NCBI GenBank assembly: GCA_018268075.1
Contig: JAFDXH010000248.1
Location: 1-64,000 of the forward strand
DNA length: 64,000 nt
DNA from: Bacteroidota bacterium
GTDB lineage: Bacteria; Bacteroidota; Bacteroidia; Chitinophagales; Chitinophagaceae
Direction: 5' to 3'
Shown here: positions 47,803 through 55,902 of the stretch, piece after piece
Layout: each line of letters begins with the position of its first letter
How positions within the stretch are numbered: the stretch's first letter is position 1
Made by a program: the position numbers and the translations under genes
Notes under the pieces: generated by a model
What the model saw: only the letters and a program-made list of their open reading frames with translations
Database searches by the model: none
What the model was told of the DNA's origin: nothing

Positions 47803-48378
47803 ATGGAAAAATTCAATAAGCGGCTTTTCGATTTCCAGGCAAAGCCGCCAGCTTTTATTTGGGAAAACATTTCTGATTCCTTAAAAGAGAGGAACTACCA
47901 CCAACCAATAAATAGAAATGGGAAAATAGCAGTGTGGATTGCTGCGGCAGCAGCATGCATAGTTATATTAATTGTAAGTGTTTTTTATAAACCTAATGGA
48001 AATAAATCACACAATACCGTAAGTGCAATATTTAAACCTGTGCAAGGTTCTCATCAGGACTCAATGGCTTTAAACAACAATCTATTAGAAAAAATTATCA
48101 ATACTCCAGAATCACAAAAATTAATTGCGTACAATCATCTTACTGCAGACGGGCATACTAAAAAATACATTACAATTTCTGGTCCCGAAGGGCAGCCTGT
48201 AAAAATTTCCTCCAAAGCAGCTACACTTATTATATCTGCCGATGGGGAATATCCACCCAAACCAGTATGGAATAAAAAGATTGATAAATGGAAAAAGATA
48301 ATGCTCAACAGTACTCTTTCTCCTACTTCTACCTCTTTAGTTGATATCTTACAGTCTTCTAATAATCCGGTGGAATAA
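47803..48378 (+). CDS. Putative membrane anti-sigma factor
   Basis: A 191-residue protein with a single transmembrane segment (about 41-62, rich in Ala, Ile and Val) between a 40-residue N-terminal cytoplasmic part (MEKFNKRLFDFQAKPPAFIW) and a polar C-terminal domain with no recognisable fold. Size, single span and position directly after an ECF sigma gene fit the usual sigma/anti-sigma arrangement. No zinc-binding anti-sigma motif (HxxxCxxC) is present, so this is inferred from context. The thioesterase gene follows in three bases. Confidence 0.65.
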   Translation: MEKFNKRLFDFQAKPPAFIWENISDSLKERNYHQPINRNGKIAVWIAAAAACIVILIVSVFYKPNGNKSHNTVSAIFKPVQGSHQDSMALNNNLLEKIINTPESQKLIAYNHLTADGHTKKYITISGPEGQPVKISSKAATLIISADGEYPPKPVWNKKIDKWKKIMLNSTLSPTSTSLVDILQSSNNPVE

Positions 48379-48381
48379 TAT

Positions 48382-48813
48382 ATGTCAAGAATAAAAATTG
48401 AATTTCCAGACACACTTCTTTTTACTACCGAAACCCGTGTACGCATTACTGATATTAATTATGGCAACCATGTAGGAAATGATGCCATAGTTCAGATTAT
48501 TCACGACGCAAGGGTGCAATTTTTAAACTACCATGGTTTTACAGAGCTGGATGTAGCAGGCACTTCACTCATTATGAGCAACCTACTGGTAGATTTTAAG
48601 AAAGAAAGTTTTTTTGGAGACAGATTAATGATAAAAATTTTTGCAGGAAATATCACCAAAGTCAGTTTCGATTTATTCTATAGAATAAGCACACAAAGAG
48701 ATTTGAATGAAGTACTGATTGCAAATGCACAGACTGGCATGGTTTGTTATGATTACAAAATGCACAAATTGAGTGCTGTAACTTCTGGATTATTAAAAAT
48801 TATACAACCTTAA
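48382..48813 (+). CDS. Acyl-CoA thioesterase (hot-dog fold, 4HBT type)
   Basis: A 143-residue hot-dog protein with RITDINYGNHVGNDAIVQIIHDARVQFL, in which the Asp and His positions match the 4-hydroxybenzoyl-CoA thioesterase active-site helix. The acyl substrate is unknown. It begins three bases after the putative anti-sigma gene. Its TAA stop overlaps the stop of the convergent aroE on a palindromic TTAA. Confidence 0.85.
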   Translation: MSRIKIEFPDTLLFTTETRVRITDINYGNHVGNDAIVQIIHDARVQFLNYHGFTELDVAGTSLIMSNLLVDFKKESFFGDRLMIKIFAGNITKVSFDLFYRISTQRDLNEVLIANAQTGMVCYDYKMHKLSAVTSGLLKIIQP

Positions 48814-49553
48814 CTTTCCCATATTTTCCAACTCTCTTCCGCTTGTATTTTTAGCATTTCTGCGCCATTTTTTATAAGTGCCCCTTGCCGTTGAGCTTCT
48901 GATAAAAATTTAGTCAAAGCAGGATTATATATTAAATCAAAAAAATAATGCTGGATAGAAATAGCGTTATAAGGCAATGGCGGACAATCTTCAATATTGG
49001 GAAACATCCCTAATGGTGTAGTATTTATTACTACCTTGTACCTAGCAAGGAGCTCTTCGCTAACATCAGAATAATGAATAAAATTCTTTGTTCCCCCTGG
49101 GGTGCGGCTCACTTGTAAAAACTCAATACCTAATTGCCCGAGCACATAGCAAACTGCTTTTGCACCGCCACCACTTCCTAATACAAGTGCCGCTTGATGA
49201 TATGGCTTCAATTGAGGTTCAAATGATTTTTGAAATCCAACCACATCTGTATTATAGCCATACCATAAGCCATTTTCAACTCTTACACAATTGCAGGATT
49301 TTATGTTCAGGCATACATCAGACTGCCCATCCAGATAAGGTAAAATTGACTCTTTATAGGGGATAGTGACGTTAAAACCTCGCAAGCCTTGCGCCGCTTT
49401 CAACCTAAGAATTTCATTATCAAAATCTTTTAATTCAAAATTTTGATAACAATGATCAGATAAATTTTCATTCAGAAATTTTTCAGTGAAAAACTTCTTG
49501 GAGAATGAATGTGATAGACTTTTGCCAACCAATCCATATACTTTGGCAGCCAT
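48810..49553 (-). CDS. aroE: Shikimate dehydrogenase
   Basis: A 247-residue enzyme that reduces 3-dehydroshikimate with NADPH in aromatic amino acid synthesis. It has GLVGKSLSHSFSKKFF (substrate-binding serines), GFNVTIPYKE with catalytic Lys67, YNTDVVGF with catalytic Asp103, and the NADP-binding VLGSGGGAKAV. It ends with NGAEMLKIQAEESWKIW. It is slightly shorter than the 270-residue E. coli enzyme, as is usual in Bacteroidota. The next gene upstream on the same strand is the ComA-like synthase, 24 bases away. Confidence 0.94.
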   Translation of the reverse strand: MAAKVYGLVGKSLSHSFSKKFFTEKFLNENLSDHCYQNFELKDFDNEILRLKAAQGLRGFNVTIPYKESILPYLDGQSDVCLNIKSCNCVRVENGLWYGYNTDVVGFQKSFEPQLKPYHQAALVLGSGGGAKAVCYVLGQLGIEFLQVSRTPGGTKNFIHYSDVSEELLARYKVVINTTPLGMFPNIEDCPPLPYNAISIQHYFFDLIYNPALTKFLSEAQRQGALIKNGAEMLKIQAEESWKIWES

Positions 49554-49577
49554 TCGGTTTTATTTTGGTTGAAATCA

Positions 49578-50351
49578 TTAATAATGATCCTGATTATCAA
49601 GATAGAGATTAAAAGTATCACCCCGCAAGCCGATCCGCATAGTTTCTAATGGAATAATTTCAGAAGGAGCTATATTTCCAAGATTTGCATTGCAGCCTAC
49701 TAATTTCAAAAAATAAAGTTGTTGCGCCTTTTGCGGGGCTTCCCAAAGAATTTTTTCTGCAGGTATCTTGGTCAAAATTTCATTTACTAGTCCTTGCCGA
49801 ACTTCCCCACTATCGCGGTATAAGCCCACATTTCCAGCCTCTCTTGCTTCTGCAATTACATAATCAGCTCCCGCTTCTAATTCTGCTTGCATTTGTTCGA
49901 TCCATTTATAAGGCGGCATAATATTGGTAGCATCCTTACTACCCACCTCACTTAGCACTACACCATGTTTTGTGAGTTTTTCAATATATCCACATTTTTC
50001 TGCATGTGGTATAGTAATCGAGCCATCACTTACCTCCATATATTTTATTCCATAGTCTTTACAAAGGGCGATGTAATCATTAAACTGATTGCGAACAAGA
50101 AATGCTTCAAATAAGGTACCACCGAAATAAACTGGAATTTCTGCCTGCTGATATAATTCAATCTTTTCTCTGAGATTAGGAGTTACATAGGCAGTGCCAA
50201 AGCCCAGTTTTATAATATCTATGTGAGGTTTTGCTGCGCTTAAAAGATTTTTGGCTTCTTCCACACTCAACCCTTTATCCATCACCATAGATAATCCAGA
50301 GGTGCGAGGCTTGCAAAACCTATCAGGCATTTGTGATAAATTAAAATTCAT
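49578..50351 (-). CDS. Phosphosulfolactate synthase (ComA family)
   Basis: A 257-residue TIM-barrel protein matching ComA, which adds sulfite to phosphoenolpyruvate to make (2R)-phospho-3-sulfolactate, the first step of coenzyme M synthesis in methanogens. Motifs include KPRTSGLSMVMDKGL near the N-terminus, DIIKLGFGTAYV, VYFGGTLFEAFL, KYMEVSDGSI, VLSEVGSKD, YVIAEAREAGNVGLY and ILWEAPQKAQQ. This organism is no methanogen, so the product probably feeds another sulfonate; cysteate and sulfonolipids, known in Bacteroidota, are candidates by inference. comB and comC are not in the window. It shares a probable transcript with aroE and has an exact -7 box upstream. Confidence 0.88.
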   Translation of the reverse strand: MNFNLSQMPDRFCKPRTSGLSMVMDKGLSVEEAKNLLSAAKPHIDIIKLGFGTAYVTPNLREKIELYQQAEIPVYFGGTLFEAFLVRNQFNDYIALCKDYGIKYMEVSDGSITIPHAEKCGYIEKLTKHGVVLSEVGSKDATNIMPPYKWIEQMQAELEAGADYVIAEAREAGNVGLYRDSGEVRQGLVNEILTKIPAEKILWEAPQKAQQLYFLKLVGCNANLGNIAPSEIIPLETMRIGLRGDTFNLYLDNQDHY

Positions 50352-50370
50352 TTATTAAGTTTTAGGTGCG

Positions 50371-50378
50371 CAAAGATA
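50371..50378 (-). promoter_or_regulatory. -7 box TATCTTTG upstream of the ComA-like gene
   Basis: An exact TAnnTTTG match on the minus strand, 19 bases before the ATG at 50351. No clear -33 TTG is at the usual distance. Confidence 0.5.
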
Positions 50379-50433
50379 TTTCCTTAAAAAAATATATTGA
50401 AAAAAAATATGCATTGCGCTATTCTGGCAACAA

Positions 50434-51849
50434 TTACTTCTTCTTTCTAAACCTACTTATCATTTCTACAACTGAAATATTATTAAGCACGGAAGGATCA
50501 AATTCTATAAATTGTTTTAATAATTGAGGTGCGACTACCAAGGCATTTTGTAATTGAAGCAAAGCTTCCTTATTCTTGCCTAATGAAAACAAGATGGAGG
50601 ATTTCAAATAAATGAATAAATACTTTCCGCCGGAAACCTGCTGAGCATTCTGAACCTGAATGAGGGCCTCCTCTAAAAAATCATTTTCAAAAAGACAGGA
50701 TATTAAGTTTTTCCATCCTTTTACATTCTTGGGTCGGGTCTTTATAAAATAAGTATAATGCATAATGGCCTCCTTTATCTTTCCCAATTGTTGAAAACAT
50801 TCTGCCAGAGCAAGATGATAATCTGCTTTCTTATAGTTAATTTCTAAGGCACGATGTAAATTTTTGATGGCGCTTTCCCATTGTCCTTCCTTAATATAGG
50901 TTCCTGCAATTTTAAAATATAAATGACTATCATCATCCTTTAAATGAGCAGCCTTCCGGTAATGGAATCTTGCCTGGGCGGTTTTTTTTAATTTTTCAAA
51001 ACAGTGGCCAATGGCTTCATAAATAACCTCTTCTGGATGAGACAATTCTAATACTTTCTGAAGTGCCTCAATCGCATCTTTATATTTTCTTAATTTAAGA
51101 TAGGCATCTCCTAAATTTCTATAAGCATAATCAAATTTTTCATCAATTGCAATAGCATATAAGTAAGCATCTATAGCCTTTTCATACAACTTTACACCCT
51201 GATAGGCGGTACCTAAATTAAACCAAGCAAGATGAGAATAGGGTAAGTTATCAATAAGCTCTTTATGAAGTTTGATGCTTTCATCAAATCTACCAGTAAA
51301 ATCAGTCCAAAAGCAAATTTTATAGAGGGCCTCCTCATTAGATGGATCTTGCTCAAGCACCAGCGCAAGGCAATCAAACACCTTGTCAAACTCTTCATAA
51401 TCATCATAAACATCTGAGAGCTCAAGTAGCAATTGAATTCTTTCAGGTCCATAAAATTTATCAATGGCCACTTCCAGCACAGAAGCAGCTTTTTTTGAAT
51501 TATCCAATGCCAGATAAATATCCATTTTTAAAATATAGACATTTACATCTTTTGAATCTAAGGCTTCAGCCTTCTCCAACAAAAGCAGCGCCTCTTCGTA
51601 GCGCCTCTGCGTCATAATGAGATCAGCCTTCTTCCACAGCAAAATACCCGAAAAAGGAAATTGTTCGATGGCATAATCTACTGCTTCAATTGCTTGCGGT
51701 ACATCGTCTTTTTCATCAAAATAATCAATGAGTAGTATAAAGGAGTCTTCCTCAAGAAAATTAAATTCCTTGCCGTTTTTAAAATTATTATACTGGGTAA
51801 GCAATTCTTTTAATTCCTCATTATCGCTATTAAATTGGTCGTACTTCAT
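50434..51849 (-). CDS. Tetratricopeptide-repeat protein
   Basis: A 471-residue cytoplasmic protein made of about ten consecutive TPR units, clearest at 205-350 (YSHLAWFNLGTAYQGVKLYEKAIDAY, then AYRNLGDAYLKLRKYKDAIEAL, then LYFKIAGTYIKEGQWESAIKNL). No signal peptide, membrane span or enzyme domain is seen. It presumably acts as a protein-binding scaffold; the partner is unknown. It lies 82 bases upstream of the ComA-like gene on the same strand. Confidence 0.88.
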   Translation of the reverse strand: MKYDQFNSDNEELKELLTQYNNFKNGKEFNFLEEDSFILLIDYFDEKDDVPQAIEAVDYAIEQFPFSGILLWKKADLIMTQRRYEEALLLLEKAEALDSKDVNVYILKMDIYLALDNSKKAASVLEVAIDKFYGPERIQLLLELSDVYDDYEEFDKVFDCLALVLEQDPSNEEALYKICFWTDFTGRFDESIKLHKELIDNLPYSHLAWFNLGTAYQGVKLYEKAIDAYLYAIAIDEKFDYAYRNLGDAYLKLRKYKDAIEALQKVLELSHPEEVIYEAIGHCFEKLKKTAQARFHYRKAAHLKDDDSHLYFKIAGTYIKEGQWESAIKNLHRALEINYKKADYHLALAECFQQLGKIKEAIMHYTYFIKTRPKNVKGWKNLISCLFENDFLEEALIQVQNAQQVSGGKYLFIYLKSSILFSLGKNKEALLQLQNALVVAPQLLKQFIEFDPSVLNNISVVEMISRFRKKK

Positions 51850-51958
51850 ATCTGGTTATAATTCAAAATACAATTTAATCTTTAATTATCCGTTTTTATT
51901 AAATAGGGGTAATCAGAAAAAATATGATGAAAGGTGCGGAAAATTCACAATTAAAGTT

Positions 51959-51966
51959 TAATTTTG
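51959..51966 (+). promoter_or_regulatory. -7 box TAATTTTG before the 114-residue secreted protein
   Basis: An exact TAnnTTTG match, 28 bases before the ATG at 51995. No -33 TTG is visible at the proper spacing. Confidence 0.45.
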
Positions 51967-51994
51967 TTAACGATAAAATAATCTTTTTGCAAAA

Positions 51995-52339
51995 ATGAAA
52001 CATTATACCAAAATATTAGCGGTTATATTGCTTTTTTGCGGAGTCGCCTTAATAGCTTCAGCCGATAGGGGAGGTTTTGTGAAAAAGAATAAATGTAAGC
52101 TAAATATAACCACCAAAGGCGACTTAAAAAATTCCATTTCTTTTAATCTGAAATCGGGTTTAAGCTACCGCGGTAGCCAGATTTTTAATAATCAACAGGT
52201 TGGAAATTTAATGGTGAGTGATGCTTTTGTTTCTTACAAAAAGGGGAACAGCATTTATATAATACCTTACAAACAAAAGATTTTAACACCTGAATATACC
52301 CAAGAGGGCTATAAACTTATTATCAGATCCAGAAAATAA
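51995..52339 (+). CDS. Small secreted protein, function unknown
   Basis: A 114-residue protein with a clear signal peptide (core about 7-20, cleavage near IASA-D). The mature ~90 residues are basic and strand-rich (KCKLNITTKGDL, then DAFVSYKKGNSIYIIPYK) with a single Cys. I recognise no family. Its own -7 box precedes it and a bidirectional terminator follows, so it is a single-gene unit. Confidence 0.7.
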   Translation: MKHYTKILAVILLFCGVALIASADRGGFVKKNKCKLNITTKGDLKNSISFNLKSGLSYRGSQIFNNQQVGNLMVSDAFVSYKKGNSIYIIPYKQKILTPEYTQEGYKLIIRSRK

Positions 52340-52351
52340 AAAAAAATAGTT

Positions 52352-52393
52352 TTATAATAAAAAAACCGGCTGATGCCGGTTTTTTTATTATAA
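52352..52393. terminator. Bidirectional terminator
   Basis: A perfect 19-bp inverted repeat (52352-52370 with 52375-52393) around a TGAT loop. Its GC core GCCGG is flanked by A and T runs, so each strand reads stem then T tract. It serves both convergent genes, 51995-52339 and 52408-53061. Confidence 0.92.
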
Positions 52394-52407
52394 ATATTTT
52401 ACATGGG

Positions 52408-53061
52408 TTATTTATTTTTTGTCTCCTCATAGGTGAGTACTCTATATCCGGAGGTAGGAATTTCAAATTTGGAATCCGGCACTGTTTCTATTGATAATTT
52501 TGCTAAAACAAATTTTAATTTCAGTTTGCCGGATTGCATTTCATATTGAACTGGCAATCCTGGCAGGGATTTAAACTGAGCATCGTAGGATTTATTTGGA
52601 AGAGAAACATCGTTTGTATAAAAAACAGTAAACATAGTGCCGTTACTTAGCTTTGCAGTGGCTTTAGTACAACTATACCCATTGATAACACTGGTTTCGC
52701 CCTGATTCTCAAAAGTAATCCCATCATATTTTTTATTATTCGATTTCCATTCTTCAGGAGATAACGAAATCATTAACTTCTGACCACTATAATCCTTTAG
52801 TATTACACCTTTTCCTGTAGAAGCATTGAATATAGTTGCTTCGCGGCCAAGTCCGCTTACTAATTCCACTCTGCTTAAATTGCCCTTTAAATAAATGGTG
52901 GTACTAGCGCCGTCAAGCATATCAGCCATTTTGGGTTCATTACTACCAGACTCTACTGACATGTTGTAAACCATTACCCCTTCCCTCATTACTTTCTGTG
53001 CATCTACAGATGTAAAAAGAAAGATTAAACAAGTTATTAGAAAAAATATTTTTCTGTTCAT
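52408..53061 (-). CDS. Secreted DUF4412-like protein
   Basis: A 217-residue exported protein. The signal peptide ends SVDAQ. The mature part begins KVMREGVMVYNMSVE and carries TIYLKGNLSRVE and YSCTKATAKLSNGTMFTVFY, the pattern of Bacteroidota periplasmic proteins called DUF4412 or GLPGLI-like; the fold is probably lipoprotein-carrier-like, which is inference. There is no lipobox. It lies 68 bases downstream of yidC on the same strand. Confidence 0.75.
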   Translation of the reverse strand: MNRKIFFLITCLIFLFTSVDAQKVMREGVMVYNMSVESGSNEPKMADMLDGASTTIYLKGNLSRVELVSGLGREATIFNASTGKGVILKDYSGQKLMISLSPEEWKSNNKKYDGITFENQGETSVINGYSCTKATAKLSNGTMFTVFYTNDVSLPNKSYDAQFKSLPGLPVQYEMQSGKLKLKFVLAKLSIETVPDSKFEIPTSGYRVLTYEETKNK

Positions 53062-53129
53062 TTTAATTTTAATATCTATCCCAATAAAGATAGCATTTAG
53101 TAGAATAAGGTTGCAAAATGATACTTCCC

Positions 53130-54974
53130 TTACTTTTTACGTCCGTTAGCTGCCTTTTCCTTCATTGCCTTTAATTTCTCATTAGATTCCTGCATAGCAG
53201 TAATCCGCTCCTGCCATTTACTTTTTGCAGCTGGCTTCTTTTTATTTTCTTGTAATTGAGCAAGAATCTTTTCGTGGTCTATTATATATTTCTGAATCAC
53301 AAATTGAATAAGTAAGGTAATAGCATTAGAAACTGTATAATACCAAGTAAGTGCTGCCGGTAACCGGTTAAATACTCCCAATAAAATAATAGGGAAAATG
53401 AAAGGCAGGTATTTCATCACCGGATTACTGTTATCCTGCATATTACTCATTCCGTAAAGAGAGATAAGTAAACTGGTAATCACTGCAAAAATGGTAAAAA
53501 GGCTTATATGATCACCATAAAATGGAATAGAAAATGGCAGGTTATAAATAGAATCATAAGTAGATAAATCTGATGCCCACCAGAAACTTTGCCCCCGAAG
53601 GGTAATATTCGAATTAAAAAAGTTATATAATGCAAAGAAAATAGGTATCTGTAATAAGGCAGGGATGCATCCGCCTAAAGGGTTCACTCCGGCGCTTTTG
53701 AATAATTTCATTTGCTCCATGCCAAATGCCTGTTTATCATCTCCATACTTTGCCTTTAATGCTTCTATTTCCGGCTTTAGTAGTTTCATTTTGGCACCAC
53801 TAAGGTAGCTTTGGTAAGTAAGTGGTGATATTAAAAGGCGAATGATAATGGTCAATAATGCAATGATCAGCCCATAACTTGCTATTTTTCCAGAAAGGAA
53901 GTTAAACACCGGCATAATGAAGCCCCTGTTTACATACTTTACAAATGCAAAAATACCACTACCCAGAGGTACCATATTATACATTTGATTTCCATAAGAT
54001 TTTAATATTTTATAATCGCTTGGTCCATAATATAGTTGCAATGGAATAATGGCATTATCCCCTAGAGGCAAGTCTAAACGAAGGGTTGCTGACGCCTCCC
54101 CAACAATCCTTAATGACGTATCTTTAGGTGAATTCCAGTTGATTTCGCCAGAAGCAAATTTATTTTTTGAAACAATAGAATTTACAAAAAACTGCTGATT
54201 GAGCGCTACCCAATCCACTGGTTTGGTAAATTTCATGTTATCATCCTTACCTGTTGCTAAATGTTCGAAGTCATACGCTCCATTTTCAACAAATGATACA
54301 TGAGATTGTTGGGTTTCCCACTCAATATCTCTCTCCTGCCTATTCGCCTTTGCTTTCCACAAAAGATTGAGTGTATTTTGAGTCAGTAAGTGGTTAGAGC
54401 CCGCCAGACTGATATTTAAATCAATCATATAATCATCTGGTTTTAAAATATATTCATGACTCACTTTTTCCCCACCTGGCAATTGTAGTTCAAAAAGTAT
54501 GCGTTTCCCTTTGTCTTCAGTAGTAGTGATCTGGGGCGAATTGAATATAAGCTCGCTCGTTTGGGCGGTACGACTGTTCCCTGTATTAATGGCATAAGAA
54601 ATATTGCTGAAAGCGCCGTCAGTTAATATTAATGGCTTGCCATCAAATTCTTTGAATTTTTTAAGTTCTACACTTTTTGGTTGTGCGCCTTTATTTGTGA
54701 AGGTAATCTTTACAAGATTGTTTTCTACTACAGTTAATTGCTCCTTCACTGAATCATTTATGGCAATAGGATTATTATTTAACTGTTTTGATAAGGCAGA
54801 ATCCTGAATTTTATTTTGCACTGCAGTGTCCATTTTGGGATGAAGGCGTGCAATGGAATCCTGTATATGTTGCTTCTGCTTTTCCATTGCCTCCTGCCCC
54901 TTCTGCGTATAAATAAAGTATCCAAAAAATAATAGGGCCAGCAATCCAAATCCTATGATTGTATTCTTATCCAT
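53130..54974 (-). CDS. yidC: Membrane protein insertase YidC
   Basis: A 614-residue inner-membrane insertase and chaperone. An N-terminal signal-anchor (about 5-22) is followed by a large periplasmic beta-domain (about 70-340) and the conserved five-span core, with LISPLTYQSYLSGAKMKLLKPEIEALKAKYGDDK and the GVNPLGGCIPALLQIPIFFALY motif. The C-terminus is Lys-rich and cytoplasmic, able to contact the ribosome. The length is normal for Bacteroidota. An exact -7 box lies 20 bases upstream. Confidence 0.96.
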   Translation of the reverse strand: MDKNTIIGFGLLALLFFGYFIYTQKGQEAMEKQKQHIQDSIARLHPKMDTAVQNKIQDSALSKQLNNNPIAINDSVKEQLTVVENNLVKITFTNKGAQPKSVELKKFKEFDGKPLILTDGAFSNISYAINTGNSRTAQTSELIFNSPQITTTEDKGKRILFELQLPGGEKVSHEYILKPDDYMIDLNISLAGSNHLLTQNTLNLLWKAKANRQERDIEWETQQSHVSFVENGAYDFEHLATGKDDNMKFTKPVDWVALNQQFFVNSIVSKNKFASGEINWNSPKDTSLRIVGEASATLRLDLPLGDNAIIPLQLYYGPSDYKILKSYGNQMYNMVPLGSGIFAFVKYVNRGFIMPVFNFLSGKIASYGLIIALLTIIIRLLISPLTYQSYLSGAKMKLLKPEIEALKAKYGDDKQAFGMEQMKLFKSAGVNPLGGCIPALLQIPIFFALYNFFNSNITLRGQSFWWASDLSTYDSIYNLPFSIPFYGDHISLFTIFAVITSLLISLYGMSNMQDNSNPVMKYLPFIFPIILLGVFNRLPAALTWYYTVSNAITLLIQFVIQKYIIDHEKILAQLQENKKKPAAKSKWQERITAMQESNEKLKAMKEKAANGRKK

Positions 54975-54994
54975 TCATTTTAAAAATTAGTTGG

Positions 54995-55002
54995 CAAATG
55001 TA
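54995..55002 (-). promoter_or_regulatory. -7 box TACATTTG of yidC
   Basis: An exact TAnnTTTG match on the minus strand, 20 bases before the yidC ATG. Confidence 0.5.
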
Positions 55003-55048
55003 CAGAAAGTTTGCCCGTATGATTGAGAGATTTAGACTTCATATAATG

Positions 55049-55074
55049 CAGATGCCCCCTTTCGGAGGCATCTG
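55049..55074 (-). terminator. Terminator of rplY
   Basis: On the minus strand CAGATGCC-TCC, a GAAA tetraloop, then GGG-GGCATCTG: an 11-bp stem with one T-G pair. It lies 17 bases past the rplY stop. The following tract is only moderately T-rich (CATTATATG). Confidence 0.7.
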
Positions 55075-55091
55075 TATAAATTAATTCTATT

Positions 55092-55739
55092 TTATTTTTT
55101 TGCTGCAGTCTTGGCATCTGCTGCTTTGGCATCTGCCGCTGGTGCAGCTTTGGCTGCCCCAGTAGAAGGCGCTGCCTTAGCTTCCTCCTGCTTTAACTGG
55201 CGGGTCATAGTCACTGATGCTATAGGAATACGTGGTGAATTGAGTATTTCCATATTAGGCGCCTTTACATCCTGCACACGCACGTTTTCATTTAAATTTA
55301 GGGCAGAAAGATCCATCTCAATATTTTCAGACAGAAATTCTGGAGTAGTCTTTATTTTTAGCGACTTCATTTTAATGGCCAACTTTCCGCCTTCCTTCAC
55401 ACCGGCAGGTACGCCTGTAAATTTTAAAGGAATATTTACAGTCAGTTTTTTATCACCAACCAGCTCCAGAAAATCAACATGAATAAGGCGGTCGCTAACT
55501 TTTTCAAATTGTACATCTTTCAATACACACTTGTAAGATGAACCATCTACATTTACTTCTGCCAGCATAAAATCTGGTGTATATACCAGGTTTTTAAAAG
55601 CTGATGCCGGAGCAGAAAAATTAATTTCTTTCGCACCTCCGTAAATTACAGCTGGCACTTTTTCGTCAGAGCGAAGTTGGCGGGTGGCTGCTTTGCCAAA
55701 TTCGGTCCTGATTTGTCCTTCGATTGTAATCGTTTTCAT
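55092..55739 (-). CDS. rplY: 50S ribosomal protein L25 (general stress protein Ctc form)
   Basis: A 215-residue Ctc-type L25, which binds 5S rRNA. The N-terminal L25 domain (about 1-92) includes GKAATRQLRSDEKVPAVIYGG, and the TL5 C-terminal domain follows (about 98-185: KKLTVNIPLKFTGVPAGVKEGG). It ends in a low-complexity Ala/Lys tail typical of Bacteroidota. A TACCTTCG at 55761-55768, one base off the -7 consensus, precedes it. pth, its frequent neighbour in other bacteria, is absent here. Confidence 0.95.
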   Translation of the reverse strand: MKTITIEGQIRTEFGKAATRQLRSDEKVPAVIYGGAKEINFSAPASAFKNLVYTPDFMLAEVNVDGSSYKCVLKDVQFEKVSDRLIHVDFLELVGDKKLTVNIPLKFTGVPAGVKEGGKLAIKMKSLKIKTTPEFLSENIEMDLSALNLNENVRVQDVKAPNMEILNSPRIPIASVTMTRQLKQEEAKAAPSTGAAKAAPAADAKAADAKTAAKK

Positions 55740-55902
55740 TTATTAATATTTTTTGAGGCGCGAAGGTAATGATTTTTACATAAAAAGAGCAGAAATAAGT
55801 GGACAAAAAACCAACAACCTCTTTCCTTAAAAGAATATCATACCTACAAGAATCAGTTCTACGGTATATATTACCTAAAGGATGCAGCAATCAAGAAAAG
55901 TT

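Noticed and set aside
55740-55902. tRNA in the gap between rplY and prs
   Set aside because: No cloverleaf arms or T-loop GTTCRA motif could be found on either strand.
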